Of a stretch of DNA of 64,000 nucleotides, positions 51,751-63,002 are shown piece by piece. The stretch lies in the NCBI RefSeq assembly GCF_026151205.1, contig NC_087078.1, positions 3,128,175 through 3,192,174 on the forward strand, written 5' to 3'. The notes beneath the pieces are model-generated. The model saw only the letters and a list, made by a program, of their open reading frames with translations. It searched no databases and was not told the DNA's origin. Both the position numbers and the translations under genes were made by a program. This DNA comes from Bolinopsis microptera. Its lineage: Eukaryota; Ctenophora; Tentaculata; Lobata; Bolinopsidae. Each line of letters opens with the position of its first letter. Position 1 is the first letter of the stretch.

Positions 51751-52257
51751 TTGACCAAAACCCATAATCATGGGTAGAGTGGACCGCTGCCAGTGTCTCT
51801 CTTTCCCAAACAAAAGGAAATGATATTAATTTGATTGACCGTTCTCAAATGCAAAATGATACCGAGAATGAAATCGGTCGCTCGCTTTTCCCATTCATTC
51901 ACGGCTTACGAATTGTAATAAGTTTCGATTGATTAGGTACATCAATCAGATGCTGTAAAAATCTCTTTGGGTTGCGTTCGGGTCGATACCTAGTATTTCG
52001 GGGTAAGGGTGGTAGTTATTACTTATTGAATTAGCTGAAGTTTATTGAATCTTTATTGCCGAGTACAGCTGCCTTTGGGGAGTTCTTCTTAATCTATTAC
52101 AATTGTAAATGAATGGGAAAAGCGAGCGACCGATTTCATTCTCGGTATCATTTTGCATTTGAGAACGGTCAATCAAATTAATATCATTTCCTTTTGTTTG
52201 GGAAAGAGAGACACTGGCAGCGGTCCACTCTACCCATGATTATGGGTTTTGGTCAAA
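51750..52257. mobile_element. Family D element, copy 1
   Basis: ~145-bp inverted termini starting TTTGACCAAAACCCATAATC and ending GGGTTTTGGTCAAA, and a ~215-bp interior (with TACCTAGTATTTCGG). Non-coding. Confidence 0.85.
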
Positions 52258-53296
52258 TATCATCTCTTTTTGATTATAATGTCAGGGTACTTTATAAAGT
52301 CGAAATTTAAACTGATATCTTCATTAATAAGGAGGAAGTTTCAACAATTTCGAAATTTTTCCTTTAAAAACATTTCCTTGTGTTTAGGTAAGCATATCGG
52401 TCGATCACTGACTGAATATGCCACTTAATACTCATTCAAGTTGGCATTAAATTCATTTATAATGACATTAAACTGTCGTGGCAAAGCAGAATTTGTTGGA
52501 AATCACGAATGAGCAAAATTCTCACCTTTCGCACGTGCAAACTTTGAGCGGACGTTGCGTGCGCATCCAATATTGAATGGCCGTAAATTTTTGCATGTAA
52601 TTCTATTATATATAGCTTGATATGCATGCAAAGTTTCAAAGTATTTCAAGAAGAACTGTAATCACAACGGCACTCGAAAGTTGACAGAAAATGACGAAAA
52701 CAGCAATTTTCAGTGATTTTAGCAATTTTCTATCAATTTGGGCGTGTCCCCACGTGTGCAACTTTTCGATTTTTAACTTTAAAACTAGCCTAATGCACAA
52801 TTTATACCTATAGGAAGCAGAACTGAGCTCCACAACCCAAGGCATGGCCCAACACCAGAGAATACTAAATCGCAAAATTGAAGTTTTTATAAAATAATTC
52901 TTCAAAAAAGCACAAACTTCAATGACGAATATCTTTATGAAGGAGCAAGCTAGAAAAACTTTCTGGTAGATTTTCAGAATGCTTGAACAATTATCTAACG
53001 TGAAAAATTCCTCAGATTTTGAATAAAATTACTCCTTAATGGTTTAAAATTAATTTTAAAAGTTATTACTTTGTCAAAAATCAAGTTTTAAAAACGGTTA
53101 AATTGATGACGTCATCAAGGGGTGTTTATGACATCAAATAATTTGTTTATACAATGTAAACTAAAGTGTAAACAATTATTTTCAAGACCTGTGGTCGGAA
53201 ATGGCTGTATCTTTTATACTTTTGAATCTATGGACAATTAAATACAGGCTACAATTGACTGGCAAAGCGTCTATCCCTGAATATATGTATATATCA

Positions 53297-53625
53297 CAGT
53301 GCTGGCAAGCACGACCGTTGCATTTATTGTGGGTATACTATGTACCCCATTTACTATTATACCCCCTTTACTAATACTATTATACCCCTTTTGGTACACG
53401 TTACAAGCCTCTTTCGTGCACGCGAAGCGTGCACTCCGGCCGGAGGCGGCGGCCGAAGGCCGCCGCCTCCGGCAGGAGTTTTTCAGGCATTAAGACTCAT
53501 CGGAAGTCGTTCAGCAGATTTATTTTTAGTGCAAAACATTCTAATTTGATGTCAAAGATGACAGGAATAAAAAATAGTTATGTTGAGATTTTTAAGAAAT
53601 TTGCATAAAATACTCGCCAGCACTG
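53297..53625. mobile_element. Family C MITE, copy 1
   Basis: 329 bp, CAGTGCTGGCAAG ... CTCGCCAGCACTG inverted ends of hAT-like type (CAGTG). Inside are a hairpin GTGCACGC/GCGTGCAC and a GC-rich hairpin at ~53440-53472 (CCGGAGGCGGCGGCC mirrored). Confidence 0.88.
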
Positions 53626-53826
53626 TTATACGAAATTCGGTAAAAAACCCAAAATCGCCATATTCCTAGGTGCTTTAAAAACCATGTTAAAATTGAGATA
53701 GAGATCTGAAATTTTTCAGGGCGTCTAGACGTTGACCAAATCGACTGCAAAAAAAGTTCCAGGTTTCAGGAGCATCGGGAAGTGGGTTTTCTAGAACCCC
53801 TGTTTTACGATAGATTGTCGTGATCA

Positions 53827-54133
53827 CAGTGCTGGCAAGCACGACCGTTGCATTTATTGTGGGTATACTATGTTCCCCATTTACTATTATACTCCCTTTA
53901 CTATTATACCCCCTTTACTATTATACCCCCTTTGGTACACGTTACAAGCCTCTTTTGTGCACGCGAAGCGTGCACTCCGGCAGGAGTTTTCCAGGCATTA
54001 AGACTCATCGGAAGTCGTTCAGCAGATTTATTTTTAGTTCAAAACATTCTAATTTGATGTCAAAAATGACAGGAATAAAAAATAGTTATGTTGAGATTTT
54101 TAAGAAATTTGCATAAAATACTCGCCAGCACTG
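53827..54133. mobile_element. Family C MITE, copy 2
   Basis: 307 bp, same ends. Lacks the GC-rich hairpin, and its pyrimidine block ACTATTATACCCCC varies in number. Confidence 0.88.
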
Positions 54134-55377
54134 TTATACGAAATTCGGTAAAAAACCCAAAATCGCCATATTCAGGTGCCTTAAAAACCATGTTAAAATT
54201 GAGTTAGAGATCTGAAATTTTTCAGGGCGTCTAGACGTTGACCAAATCGACTGCAAAAAAAAGTTTCAGGTTTCAGGAGCATCGGGAAATGGGTTTTCTA
54301 GAACCCCTGTTTTACGATAGATTGTCGTGATACATACATAATATATATTCAGGGATAGACGCTTTGCCAGTCAATTGTAGCCTGTATTTAAGTGTCCATA
54401 GATTCAAAAGTATAAAAGATACAGCCATTTCCGACCACAGGTCTTGCAAATATTTGTTTACACTTTAGTTTACATTGTATACAAAAATTATTTGACGTCA
54501 TAAACACCCCTTGATGACGTCATCAAGTTAACCGTTTTTAAAACTTGATTTTTGACAAAGTAATAACTTTTAAAATTAATTTTAAACCATTAAGGAGTAA
54601 TTTTATTCAAAATCTGAGGAATTTTTCACGTTAGATAATTGTTCAAGCATTCTGAAAATCTACCAGAAAGTTTTTCTAGCTTGCTCCTTCATAAAGATAT
54701 TCGTCATTGAAGTTTGTGCTTTTTTGAAGAATTATTTTATAAAAACTTCAATTTTGCGATTTAGTATTCTCTGGTGTTGGGCCATGCCTTGGGTTGTGGA
54801 GCTCAGTTCTGCTTCCTATAGGTATAAATTGTGCATTAGGCTAGTTTTAAAGTTAAAAATCGAAAAGTTGCACACTTGGGGACACGCCTAAATTGATAGA
54901 AAATTGCTAAAATCACTGAAAATTGCTGTTTTCGTCATTTTCTGTCAACTTTAGAGTGCCGTTGTGATTACAGTTCTTCTTGAAATACTTTGAAACTTTG
55001 CATGCTTATCAAGCTATATATAAAACAATTACATGCACAAATTTACGGCGATTCAATATTGGATGCGCACGCAACGTCCGCTCAAAGTTTGCACGTGCGA
55101 AAGGTGAGAATTTTGCTCATTCGTGATTTCCAACAAATTCTGCTTTGCCACGACAGTTTAATGTCATTATATATAAATTTAATGCCAACTTGAATGAGTA
55201 TTAAGTAGCATATTCAGTCAGTGATCGACCGATATGCTTCCCTAAACACAAGGAAATGTTTTTAAAGGAAAAATTTCGAAATTGTTGAAACTTCCTCCTT
55301 ATTATTGAAGATATCACTATCAGTTTATATTTCGACTTTATAAAGTACCCTGACATTATAATCAAGAAGAGATGATA

Positions 55378-55890
55378 TTTGACCAAAACCCATAATCATG
55401 GGTAGAGTGGACCGCTGCCAGTGTCTCTCTTTCCCAAACAAAAGGAAATGATATTAATTTGATTGACCGTTCTCAAATGCAAAATGATACCGAGAATGAA
55501 ATCGGTCGCTCACTTTTCCCATTCATTTACAATTGTAATATATTAAAAAGAACTACCCAAAGGCAGCTGTACTCGGCAATGAAGATTCAATAAACTTCAG
55601 CTTGTTCAATAAGTAATAACTACCACCCTTGTCCCTTACCCCGAAATACTAGGTATCGACCCGAACGCAACCCAAAGAGATTTTTACGGCATCTGATTGA
55701 TGTAATCAATCGAAACTTATTTATACAATTCGTAAGCCGTGAATGAATGGGAAAAGCGGGCGACCGATTTCATTCTCGGTATCATTTTGCATTTGAGAAC
55801 GGTCAATAAAATTAATATCATTTCCTTTTGTTTGGGAAAGAGAGACACTGGCAGCGGTCCACTCTACCCATGATTATGGGTTTTGGTAAA
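55378..55890. mobile_element. Family D element, copy 2 (interior inverted relative to copy 1)
   Basis: Same ~145-bp termini. The interior is the reverse complement of that in copy 1, as expected from its position in the opposite arm of the palindrome. Confidence 0.85.
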
Positions 55891-56593
55891 ATATATACGT
55901 ACATATATATTCAGGGATAGACGCTTTGCCAGTCAATTGTAACCTGTATTTAATTGTCCATAGATTCTAAAGTATAAAAGATACAGCCATTTCCGACCAC
56001 AGGTCTTGAAAATAATTGTTTACACTTTAGTTTACATTTATAAACAAATTATTTGACGTCATGAACACCCCTTGATGACGTCATCAAGTTAATCGTTTTT
56101 AAAACTTGATTTTTGACAAAGTAATAACTTTTTAAAATGATTTTACACCATTAAAAAGTAATTGTATTCAAAATCTGAGGAAATTTTTATCTTAGATAAT
56201 TGTTCAAGCATTCTGAAAATCTACCGGAAAGTTTTTCTAGCTTGCTCCTTCATAAAGATATTCGTCATTGAAGTTTGTGCTTTTTTGAAGAATTATTTTA
56301 TAAAAACGTCAATTTTGCGATTTAGTAGGTATTCTCTGGTGTTGGGCCATGCCTTGGGTTGTGGAGCTCAGTTCTGCTTCCTATAGGTATAAATTGTGCA
56401 TTAGGCTAGTTTTAAAGTTAAAAATCGAAAAGTTGCACACGTGGGGACACGCCCAAATTGATAGAAAATTACTAAAATCACTGTAAATTGCTGTTTTCGT
56501 CATTTTCTGTCAACTTTAGAGTCCCGTTGTGATTACAATTCTTCTTGAAATACTTTGAAACTTTGCATGCTTATCAAGTTATATATAAAACAA

Positions 56594-56740
56594 TTTGACC
56601 AAAACCCATAATCATGGGTAGAGTGGACCGCTGCCAGTGTCTCTCTTTCCCAAACAAAAGGAAATGATATTAATTTGATTGACCGTGCTCAAATGCAAAA
56701 TGATACCGAGAATGAAATCGGTCGCTCGCTTTTCCCATGA
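56594..56740. mobile_element. Solo terminus of family D (left-hand orientation)
   Basis: TTTGACCAAAACCCATAATC ... GGTCGCTCGCTTTTCCCAT. It interrupts the third arm copy at AAAACAA and joins directly to a centre-block fragment. Confidence 0.8.
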
Positions 56741-56964
56741 ATGAATATATGTATATAGATATCACGACAATCTGTCGTAAAACAGGGGTTCTAGAAAACC
56801 CACTTCCCGATGTTCCTGAAACCTGAAACTTTTTTTGCAGTCGATTTGGTCAACGTCTAGACGCCCTGAAAAATTTCAGATCTCTAACTTGATTTTAACA
56901 TGGTTTTTAAGGCTCCTGAATATGGCGATTTTGGGTTTTTTACCGAATTTCGTATAACAGCAAA

Positions 56965-57287
56965 CAGTGCTGGCGAGTATTTTATGCAAATTTCTTAAAA
57001 ATCTCAACATAACTATTTTTTATTCCTGTCATCTTTGACATCAAATTAGAATGTTTTGAACTAAAAATAAATCTGCTGAACGACTTCCGATGAGTCTTAA
57101 TGCCTGAAAAACTCCTGCCGGAGGCGGCGGCCTTCGGCCGCCTCCTCCGGCCGGAGTGCACGCTTCGCGTGCACGAAAGAGGCTTGTAACGTGTACCAAA
57201 GGGGGTATAATAGTAAAGGGGGTATAATAGTAAAGGGGGTACATAGTATACCCACAATAAATGCACCGGTCGTGCTTGCCAGCACTG
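56965..57287. mobile_element. Family C MITE, copy 3 (reverse orientation)
   Basis: CAGTGCTGGCGAG ... CTTGCCAGCACTG, 323 bp, with the GC-rich hairpin. Confidence 0.88.
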
Positions 57288-57424
57288 TGATAGTATTGAT
57301 TCGTGATCAAAGGGAAAGTTTTAATATTCCGTATCATTACAACCTGTTCCTGACCATACATTTTTCTTGACGATTTTAAAGTTTTATTCGAGTATGAGTG
57401 TTGTGCCTTATAACATGGTAAACA

Positions 57425-57498
57425 TTACCTGAGGACCCCAGGCTTTAATGTTGGTAATAGAGATTAGGCGGAATGACAGGCTGAGCGCGGCCCAGTAA
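57425..57498. mobile_element. 74-bp family A element, copy 4
   Basis: TTACCTGAGG ... CCCAGTAA with a perfect 8-bp duplication GGTAAACA (57417-57424, 57499-57506). Confidence 0.93.
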
Positions 57499-57709
57499 GG
57501 TAAACACTAAGTTATCTGCTTACCTAGCTCATAGGCTTCCTCAAACCTGTACATCCGCTAGCTGAACGCTTTATTCAAGGAAATTTAAAATCAGTTATGT
57601 TATACTTATAGTTTCTTGTTATCATCTATCTATCTACGATCTAGCTCCGTAATATAAATTGTATTGTATTACAATAAAACTGTATTTTATTGCCGATAAC
57701 GATAAATGT

Positions 57710-58029
57710 TGCTGGCGAGTATTTTATGCAAATTTCTTAAAAATCTCAACATAAATATTTTTTATTCCTGTCATCTTTGACATCAAATTAGAATGTTTTG
57801 AACTAAAAATAAATCTGCTGAACGACTTCCGATGAGTCTTAATGCCTGAAAAACTCCTGCCGGAGGCGGCGGCCTTCGGCCGCCTCCTCCGGCCGGAGTG
57901 CACGCTTCGCGTGCACGAAAGAGGCTTGTAACGTGTACCAAAGGGGGTATAATAGTAAAGGGGGTATAATAGTAAAGGGGGTACATAGTATACCCACAAT
58001 AAATGCACCGGTCGTGCTTGCCAGCACTG
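57710..58029. mobile_element. Family C MITE, copy 4 (lacks 3 terminal bases)
   Basis: Copied by the 742-bp duplication, so it begins TGCTGGCGAG without the CAG tip. Confidence 0.88.
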
Positions 58030-58166
58030 TGATAGTATTGATTCGTGATCAAAGGGAAAGTTTTAATATTCCGTATCATTACAACCTGTTCCTGACCATA
58101 CATTTTTCTTGACGATTTTAAAGTTTTATTCGAGTATGAGTGTTGTGCCTTATAACATGGTAAACA

Positions 58167-58240
58167 TTACCTGAGGACCCCAGGCTATAATGTTGGTAAT
58201 AGAGATTAGGCGGAATGACAGGCTGAGCGCGGCCCAGTAA
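58167..58240. mobile_element. Family A element, copy 5
   Basis: Copied by the 742-bp duplication together with its GGTAAACA target duplications; not an independent insertion. Confidence 0.93.
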
Positions 58241-58451
58241 GGTAAACACTAAGTTATCTGCTTACCTAGCTCATAGGCTTCCTCAAACCTGTACATCCGC
58301 TAGCTGAACGCTTTATTCAAGGAAATTTAAAATCAGTTATGTTATACTTATAGTTTCTTGTTATCATCTATCTATCTACGATCTAGCTCCGTAATATAAA
58401 TTGTATTGTATTACAATAAAACTGTATTTTATTGCCGATAACGATAAATGT

Positions 58452-59322
58452 TTTATTTAAGTATTCCCTAATCAATACTTTTACTGCATCAAAAAACATC
58501 AATCACAACCAAAGTTATGGATAGTCATAGCGTAAATTGTAATGTGAGCTAGTTAAGTAGTTATCATGACGTATCATAGAACATGACAACGCGCGTTGCT
58601 AATATGTTCTTGCTCGCGCACGTGCAATCTCTTGATGTTGCTAAGCAACGACGCTGTTTACCTTTTATTTGTTAAAATATTATTTATATTTATATTTATT
58701 TGTTAAAATAACGCCATTAATATTATTCTAACGTTTATTTTACCTTATATCACTTCAGACGTTAATTATAGAAAATCTAAAGCCTTAATCAAAATTATAA
58801 GAATGCTTTAGCCTATTCCTATCCTTTATTTACAACCCTGCTAAAAATGGCGAGGTTTCAACTCCATTTGCGAGCTGAAATTGGTCACGCCAGAGGGTCA
58901 TTTTAAAGTCAATTTTCAGTTTTTTTCTTCTATGTCCCCGTTGCCGGGGGGAATTCGTCAATTTTAAAATATAATATAGATAATTCACAAAACCTTGGCC
59001 TTTATGAAGAAAGCCTCATCTGAGTTCTTAATTTAATTTCTAAAGAAAGAAATGTATTTATCATTATCCCGTACTATCACCAATCGACTCTTCGTCAAAA
59101 CAAGCGTCGAAATGCTGGTAGAATTCTGATTCGAAAACAAAATTTTATAAGGAATCGCAACGTTTCAATTTTCATTCCCGCTCGTTGCCAATGCCACTAT
59201 TTTGAATCCGCTGGGGAGAAGGGATTGTTTTGGTGTTCTTAAACCATCACCAATCAATTTGTCGTAAAATTTTAGATCAGAATGATCGCAGATAAAGTTT
59301 TTTTTAATATTGGTGCACTTAA
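58452..59322. other. Unannotated stretch with one X-box-like site
   Basis: No gene. GTTGCTAAGCAAC at 58637-58649 is a perfect palindrome matching the RFX X-box (GTTGCxxxGCAAC). Nearby GCGCACGTGC contains an E-box (CACGTG). Confidence 0.45.
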
Positions 59323-60045
59323 GCACTTTTGTCAGAAAACGAAATTTTAAAATTTTTAATTTCAGCGTGTCCCAATATTACAACCAGTGTTTCATCACAA
59401 CAGTTTAAGGCTAATTTCTCGTCTTATTTTCGATGACAAATGGTTTGAACGGGTCATTTTCATCAGAACATGGAGTTTTTGCCGATGTGGCTGTACTGAA
59501 GCACTTTTCTCAGAAATTAACGAAATCTCAAATTTTCTATTTCAGTGTGTCCCAATATTACAACCAATGTTTCATCACAACAGTTTAAGGCTAATTTTTC
59601 GTCTTATTTTCGATGACAAATGGTTTGAACGGGTCATTTTCATCAGAACATGGAGTTTTTGCCGATGTGGCTGTACTGAAGCACTTTTCTCAGAAATTAA
59701 CGAAATCTCAAATTTTCTATTTCAGCGTGTCCCAATATTACAACCAATGTTTCATCACAACAGTAGGCTAATTTTTCGTCTTATTTTCGATGACAAATGG
59801 TTTGAACGGGTCATTTTCATCAGAACATGTAGTTTTTGCCGATGTGACTGTAAAGCACTTTTCTCAGAAATTAACGAAATCTCAAATTTTCTATTTCAGC
59901 GTGTCCCAATATTACAACCAATGTTTTATCACAACAGTTTAAGGCTAATTTTTCGTCTTATTTTCGATGACCAATGGTTTGAACGGGTCATTTTCATCAG
60001 AACATGTAGTTTTTGCCGATGTGACTGTACTTAAGGCTAAGCACT
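59323..60045 (+). repeat. ~183-bp tandem array, four units, open reading frame kept
   Basis: Units carry GCACTTTTCTCAGAAATTAA, TTTTCTATTTCAG, TGTCCCAATATTACAACCA and CGTCTTATTTTCGATGAC. Spacing is 183 bp, and the third unit has two 3-bp deletions. A frame from 59387 to 60034 (215 codons) stays open through all units, each reading LIFDDKWFERVIFIRT and FCRCxC. The indels are multiples of three. Each unit also contains a good 3' splice site sequence (TTTTCTATTTCAG). No known domain. Confidence 0.85.
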
Positions 60046-60675
60046 TTTCTAAGCAATTCAAACTATAATTTGTGATTTTGAGGCACTTTCCGAGAAGTTA
60101 GGATGATGAAACCTCGTCATAAGTCTCAAAAGTGGACAAAGTACCTTAGAAACAAAGTGGGTGCAGTTTAAATTTGTGATTTGACAGCAGCTAGCCCAGA
60201 ACAATTACAGAATTGAAATCTTTAAAGTCAATTTGCACAAAACGAACCTTGTGTTTTGTCTTCTGCAGCATATGTCAGCAGTTTACTGGGCTCGATCTCC
60301 GCCAGCTATACATCTCAAGGACTTTTCGGTGAAACATATTCGTTTCTAATTTGATGGAATAGTCTGTAGAGCCTACCCACTTCAAAGACCGAGCAACTAT
60401 CACTACCAACTACCCATGGGTAGTCACAGCATGCCGTTTCAAAATGCAATTTAAGCCATGATTACATCACTCATATCACGTGAATGATGAGGCCAGTAGC
60501 ATAACAATTGCACCGACGGAAATTAGGTGAAAATTAATTTGAAGACAGAAGTGTTAATTTTCCTAAACTTCAGTGAGCATACTATGCACTATGCAGGAGT
60601 CTAACTCTAATAAAGTAGGGACTTACTACTTATTAGGGAGCCTTGTGTGATGTATACTGACATAAATTACAATTA
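60046..60675. other. Unannotated stretch
   Basis: No gene or repeat recognised. Confidence 0.35.
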
Positions 60676-61113
60676 GGTATGTTAATTGGGTATGTTAATT
60701 AGGTATGTTAATTAGGTATGTTAAAGAAGCCAGTTCAGTAGACGCATTCAAAGCTCGACTTCAATGTTATAAAAATGAACTGATAGCGAGTGGAGCATCG
60801 TCAAAGGGTCACTTCTGGGATCTCAGCGAAACCTTGATGTCAAAAATAAATACATGTGAGCATGATTCATATGCACATTTCATGTCTAATAACCCATTGA
60901 TTGCTAAATACCGAGGAATCAATGTTTCTTGATTGTTAAATTCAGAACTACATGTTAACGTCCTAAAAATAATTAATCATTAAATGTTCCGGATAGGAAC
61001 ATTTTTCTTTTTGATAATATTGTGCGAACTGCAATAGCGTAGAGTGCAGTTGGGTTTCAAGTTTTGTCGAGATGGCCATGTGGCCATAATCCTATTATTA
61101 TTATTATTATTAT
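60676..61113 (+). mobile_element. 3' fragment of a non-LTR retrotransposon with (ATT)n tail
   Basis: A C-terminal coding remnant (60723-60932; SSVDAFKARLQCYKNEL) is followed by a UTR with GAGATGGCCATGTGGCCATAA and a run of ATT (about 61093-61113). The fragment is preceded by four copies of GGTATGTTAATTA (60676-60720), which may mark the 5' truncation junction or target. Confidence 0.5.
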
Positions 61114-61470
61114 CAGTTTTTCATATTTTATTTCTTACTTTATCTTTAATACTTCTTCAGTTGTGATAGATATCTTTTGATGCGATAAAAACTGAATACC
61201 TTATGGCCAATAAATTTGGTTCACAATATATTTGGTTACCATAATTTTGGTTACCATAATTTTAGTCGCAAATTTCGCAAATTTTTAGTCTACAACAATT
61301 TTAGTCACAATTTTTGACTTTTCGAGACCATTTTCCATTCCATACGACGTAATTTATGTCGATATGATCCTTCAGCCGTTTCAACAGAGCATGCATAATG
61401 GGATGGATCGATTAAAAATGTAATGTCCAAGAGGAGCTCTAACACTTTAACTTTAAGTTTAAGTGCAATA
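61114..61470. other. Unannotated stretch with ATTTTAGTC-type motifs
   Basis: TTTGGTTACCATAATTTT and ATTTTAGTC words recur at about 61215-61320. Related words (AAATTTAGTCTC, ACAATTTTAGTTTG) occur again at about 62795-62870, on the far side of the pogo-type element, so that element may sit inside an older repeat. Confidence 0.4.
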
Positions 61471-62662
61471 CCTTATCGGACCTTATTTGGACGGACATTA
61501 CTTGAACGCTGGAGGCCCTAGCGTTCACCTTAATGTCCGTTCAAATAAAGTCCGTTCAATTAATGTCCGTCCAAGTTAAAGTCCGTTGAATTTTTTTGAA
61601 AATGTTTCCATTTCGAACTTTATGTCCAGAATATGACAACTTTTAATTTCATTCAATTTCAATAGCTATCATTAGACTAAACTATATCGTTGAATCAATG
61701 GAAACAAGTTATTATACAATTTTAAAGATCTAAATTGTAAATATCACATTATATGGCATGACCACTATCTTGATCTAAATTTTTTTGCCTATGCAGTTGA
61801 TCTACGAGGGAAAAACAAAGCAATCACTACTTATTCCTAAATATACATTTCCGAAAGACTTTGAGGTTATTTTTAACGAGAAACATTGGGCAAATGAATC
61901 CACAACAATAAATTTTATCAAGAACATCATAGTGTCGTATCTTAACGACGAAAAGGTTCTCCTTGGTCTGCCGGAGGCACAGACAACTTTTTTAGTATAT
62001 GATGTTTTCAAGGGTCACTTGACGGAAAAAGTCAACGAAATTATGGCACTCAACAACATTGTTCATAAGCTAGTCCCCGCCAACATGTCAAACTTGTTTC
62101 TCATTACATCCTCTAGATATTATGGTAAATCGTGTTACCAAGGATATTGTCCGACGTTGTTATAGTTCATATTACTCAGGAGGACAGGAGAGGTAATGAA
62201 ACAGATAAGTGCTGGGAAAGCTCCAAGTGATGTTAAGGTTAACCTAAAGTTGTCTAAGATAAAAACCACTTCACGCCGAATGGGTGGTAAAAGTTTACAC
62301 TGAAATGCAGGACCGAGGTAGTTTGATAAAAAAAGGTTTCCAAAAAGCGGTTATTACTGATGCTTTAAGCATGGAATATTTAATGCCCTAAAACCCATTT
62401 GATGAAGATGATATGTGATATTAGACAATAACCATGTTGATGTACACATATTTTAACATGTTTACTGATTAAAGGCTGCCTTTCTTACTTACTGTATGAA
62501 AAATATATTTAAAAATAATTTGCTAAAATTTAAAAAACGTAAAAAAAAGATGAAAAAAATTTGGATTTTTGATGGTTTTGATTGCCTTCTAGCGTTCATA
62601 TTAATGTCCGTTCACAATTATGTCCGTTCAAGTAATGTCCGTCCAAATAAGGTCCGATAAGG
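61471..62662 (+). mobile_element. 1.19-kb pogo/Tc1-mariner-type DNA transposon relic
   Basis: Inverted ends CCTTATCGGACCTTATTTGG ... CCAAATAAGGTCCGATAAGG, extending about 38 bp, flanked by TA on each side (61469-61470, 62663-62664), the Tc1/mariner/pogo target duplication. Just inside are further AATGTCCGTTCAA-type repeats in both orientations. Contains a decayed transposase. Confidence 0.9.
61791..62400 (+). pseudogene. DDE transposase remnant, pogo/Tigger-like
   Basis: Open from 61791 to 62165 (QLIYEGKTKQSLL, NEKHWANESTTINFIKNIIV, FLVYDVFKGHLTEKV, LVPANMSNLF): the middle of a DDE domain, with the second aspartate in VYDVFKG. After a stop, recognisable C-terminal pieces follow in other frames (QISAGKAPSDVKVNLKLSKIK near 62200-62270, then stops). 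The N-terminal DNA-binding part and the final acidic residue are missing. Inactive. Confidence 0.85.
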
Positions 62663-62664
62663 TA

Positions 62665-63002
62665 GGACTTTGGTACGGTTTTGTGCAGTAGGAGCAGTGA
62701 TGTCATTAATATTATGAAGCCCTATAAACAATGTAAGCTTAATAATATTCAATATTCATGCTATACTGAAATTTTGGTCTCCTTTAAAATTAGTCGCCGA
62801 AAAATTTAGTCTCATGAAATTTTGTTTACAACAATTTTAGTTTGACTAAATTTATGGTAGACTAAATTTGTCGTTCTTAAGGTACTATTAGCATGAGTCC
62901 TGGCATGCAGCTAGCAGGAGTTGCATTCGGTGGACATGGTGATAAGACCTCCCTCTTAAAGTAGGAGGCCAGACAGCGTTGACCTGAACAGAGATAGAGA
63001 GC
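62665..63002. other. Flank and probable 5' UTR of the terminal retrotransposon
   Basis: ACCTGAACAGAGATAGAGAGC just before the ORF resembles the sequence at the internal repeat junction (63211-63230), so the last ~20 bases belong to the element. Confidence 0.45.

Larger units (their letters stand above)
51750..55890. repeat. 4.1-kb composite palindrome built from repeat families C and D
   Basis: The left arm 51750 to ~53290 is the reverse complement of ~54345-55890 with scattered differences. Each arm has, from outside in, a ~510-bp family D element and a ~1.05-kb unique segment that includes ATGACGTCAT-type sites. The centre is two direct copies (53295-53824, 53825-54345) of a ~525-bp block that starts with a family C MITE. 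A partial third arm copy (55895-56593) and a partial centre copy (56760-56964) follow in the right-arm orientation. Confidence 0.88.
56968..58451. repeat. Recent 742-bp tandem duplication
   Basis: 56968-57709 and 57710-58451 are nearly identical (differences such as CTTTAATG/CTATAATG in the family A insert and AACATAACT/AACATAAAT). The unit contains a family C MITE, ~425 bp of unique DNA and a family A element. The junction joins AAATGT to TGCTGG. Confidence 0.95.

Noticed and set aside
53299-54116. ORFs of 64-98 codons repeated at 53299, 53820, 57097 and 57839
   Set aside because: They lie within family C MITEs; the same frames recur only because the DNA repeats, and copies differ by frame-breaking indels.
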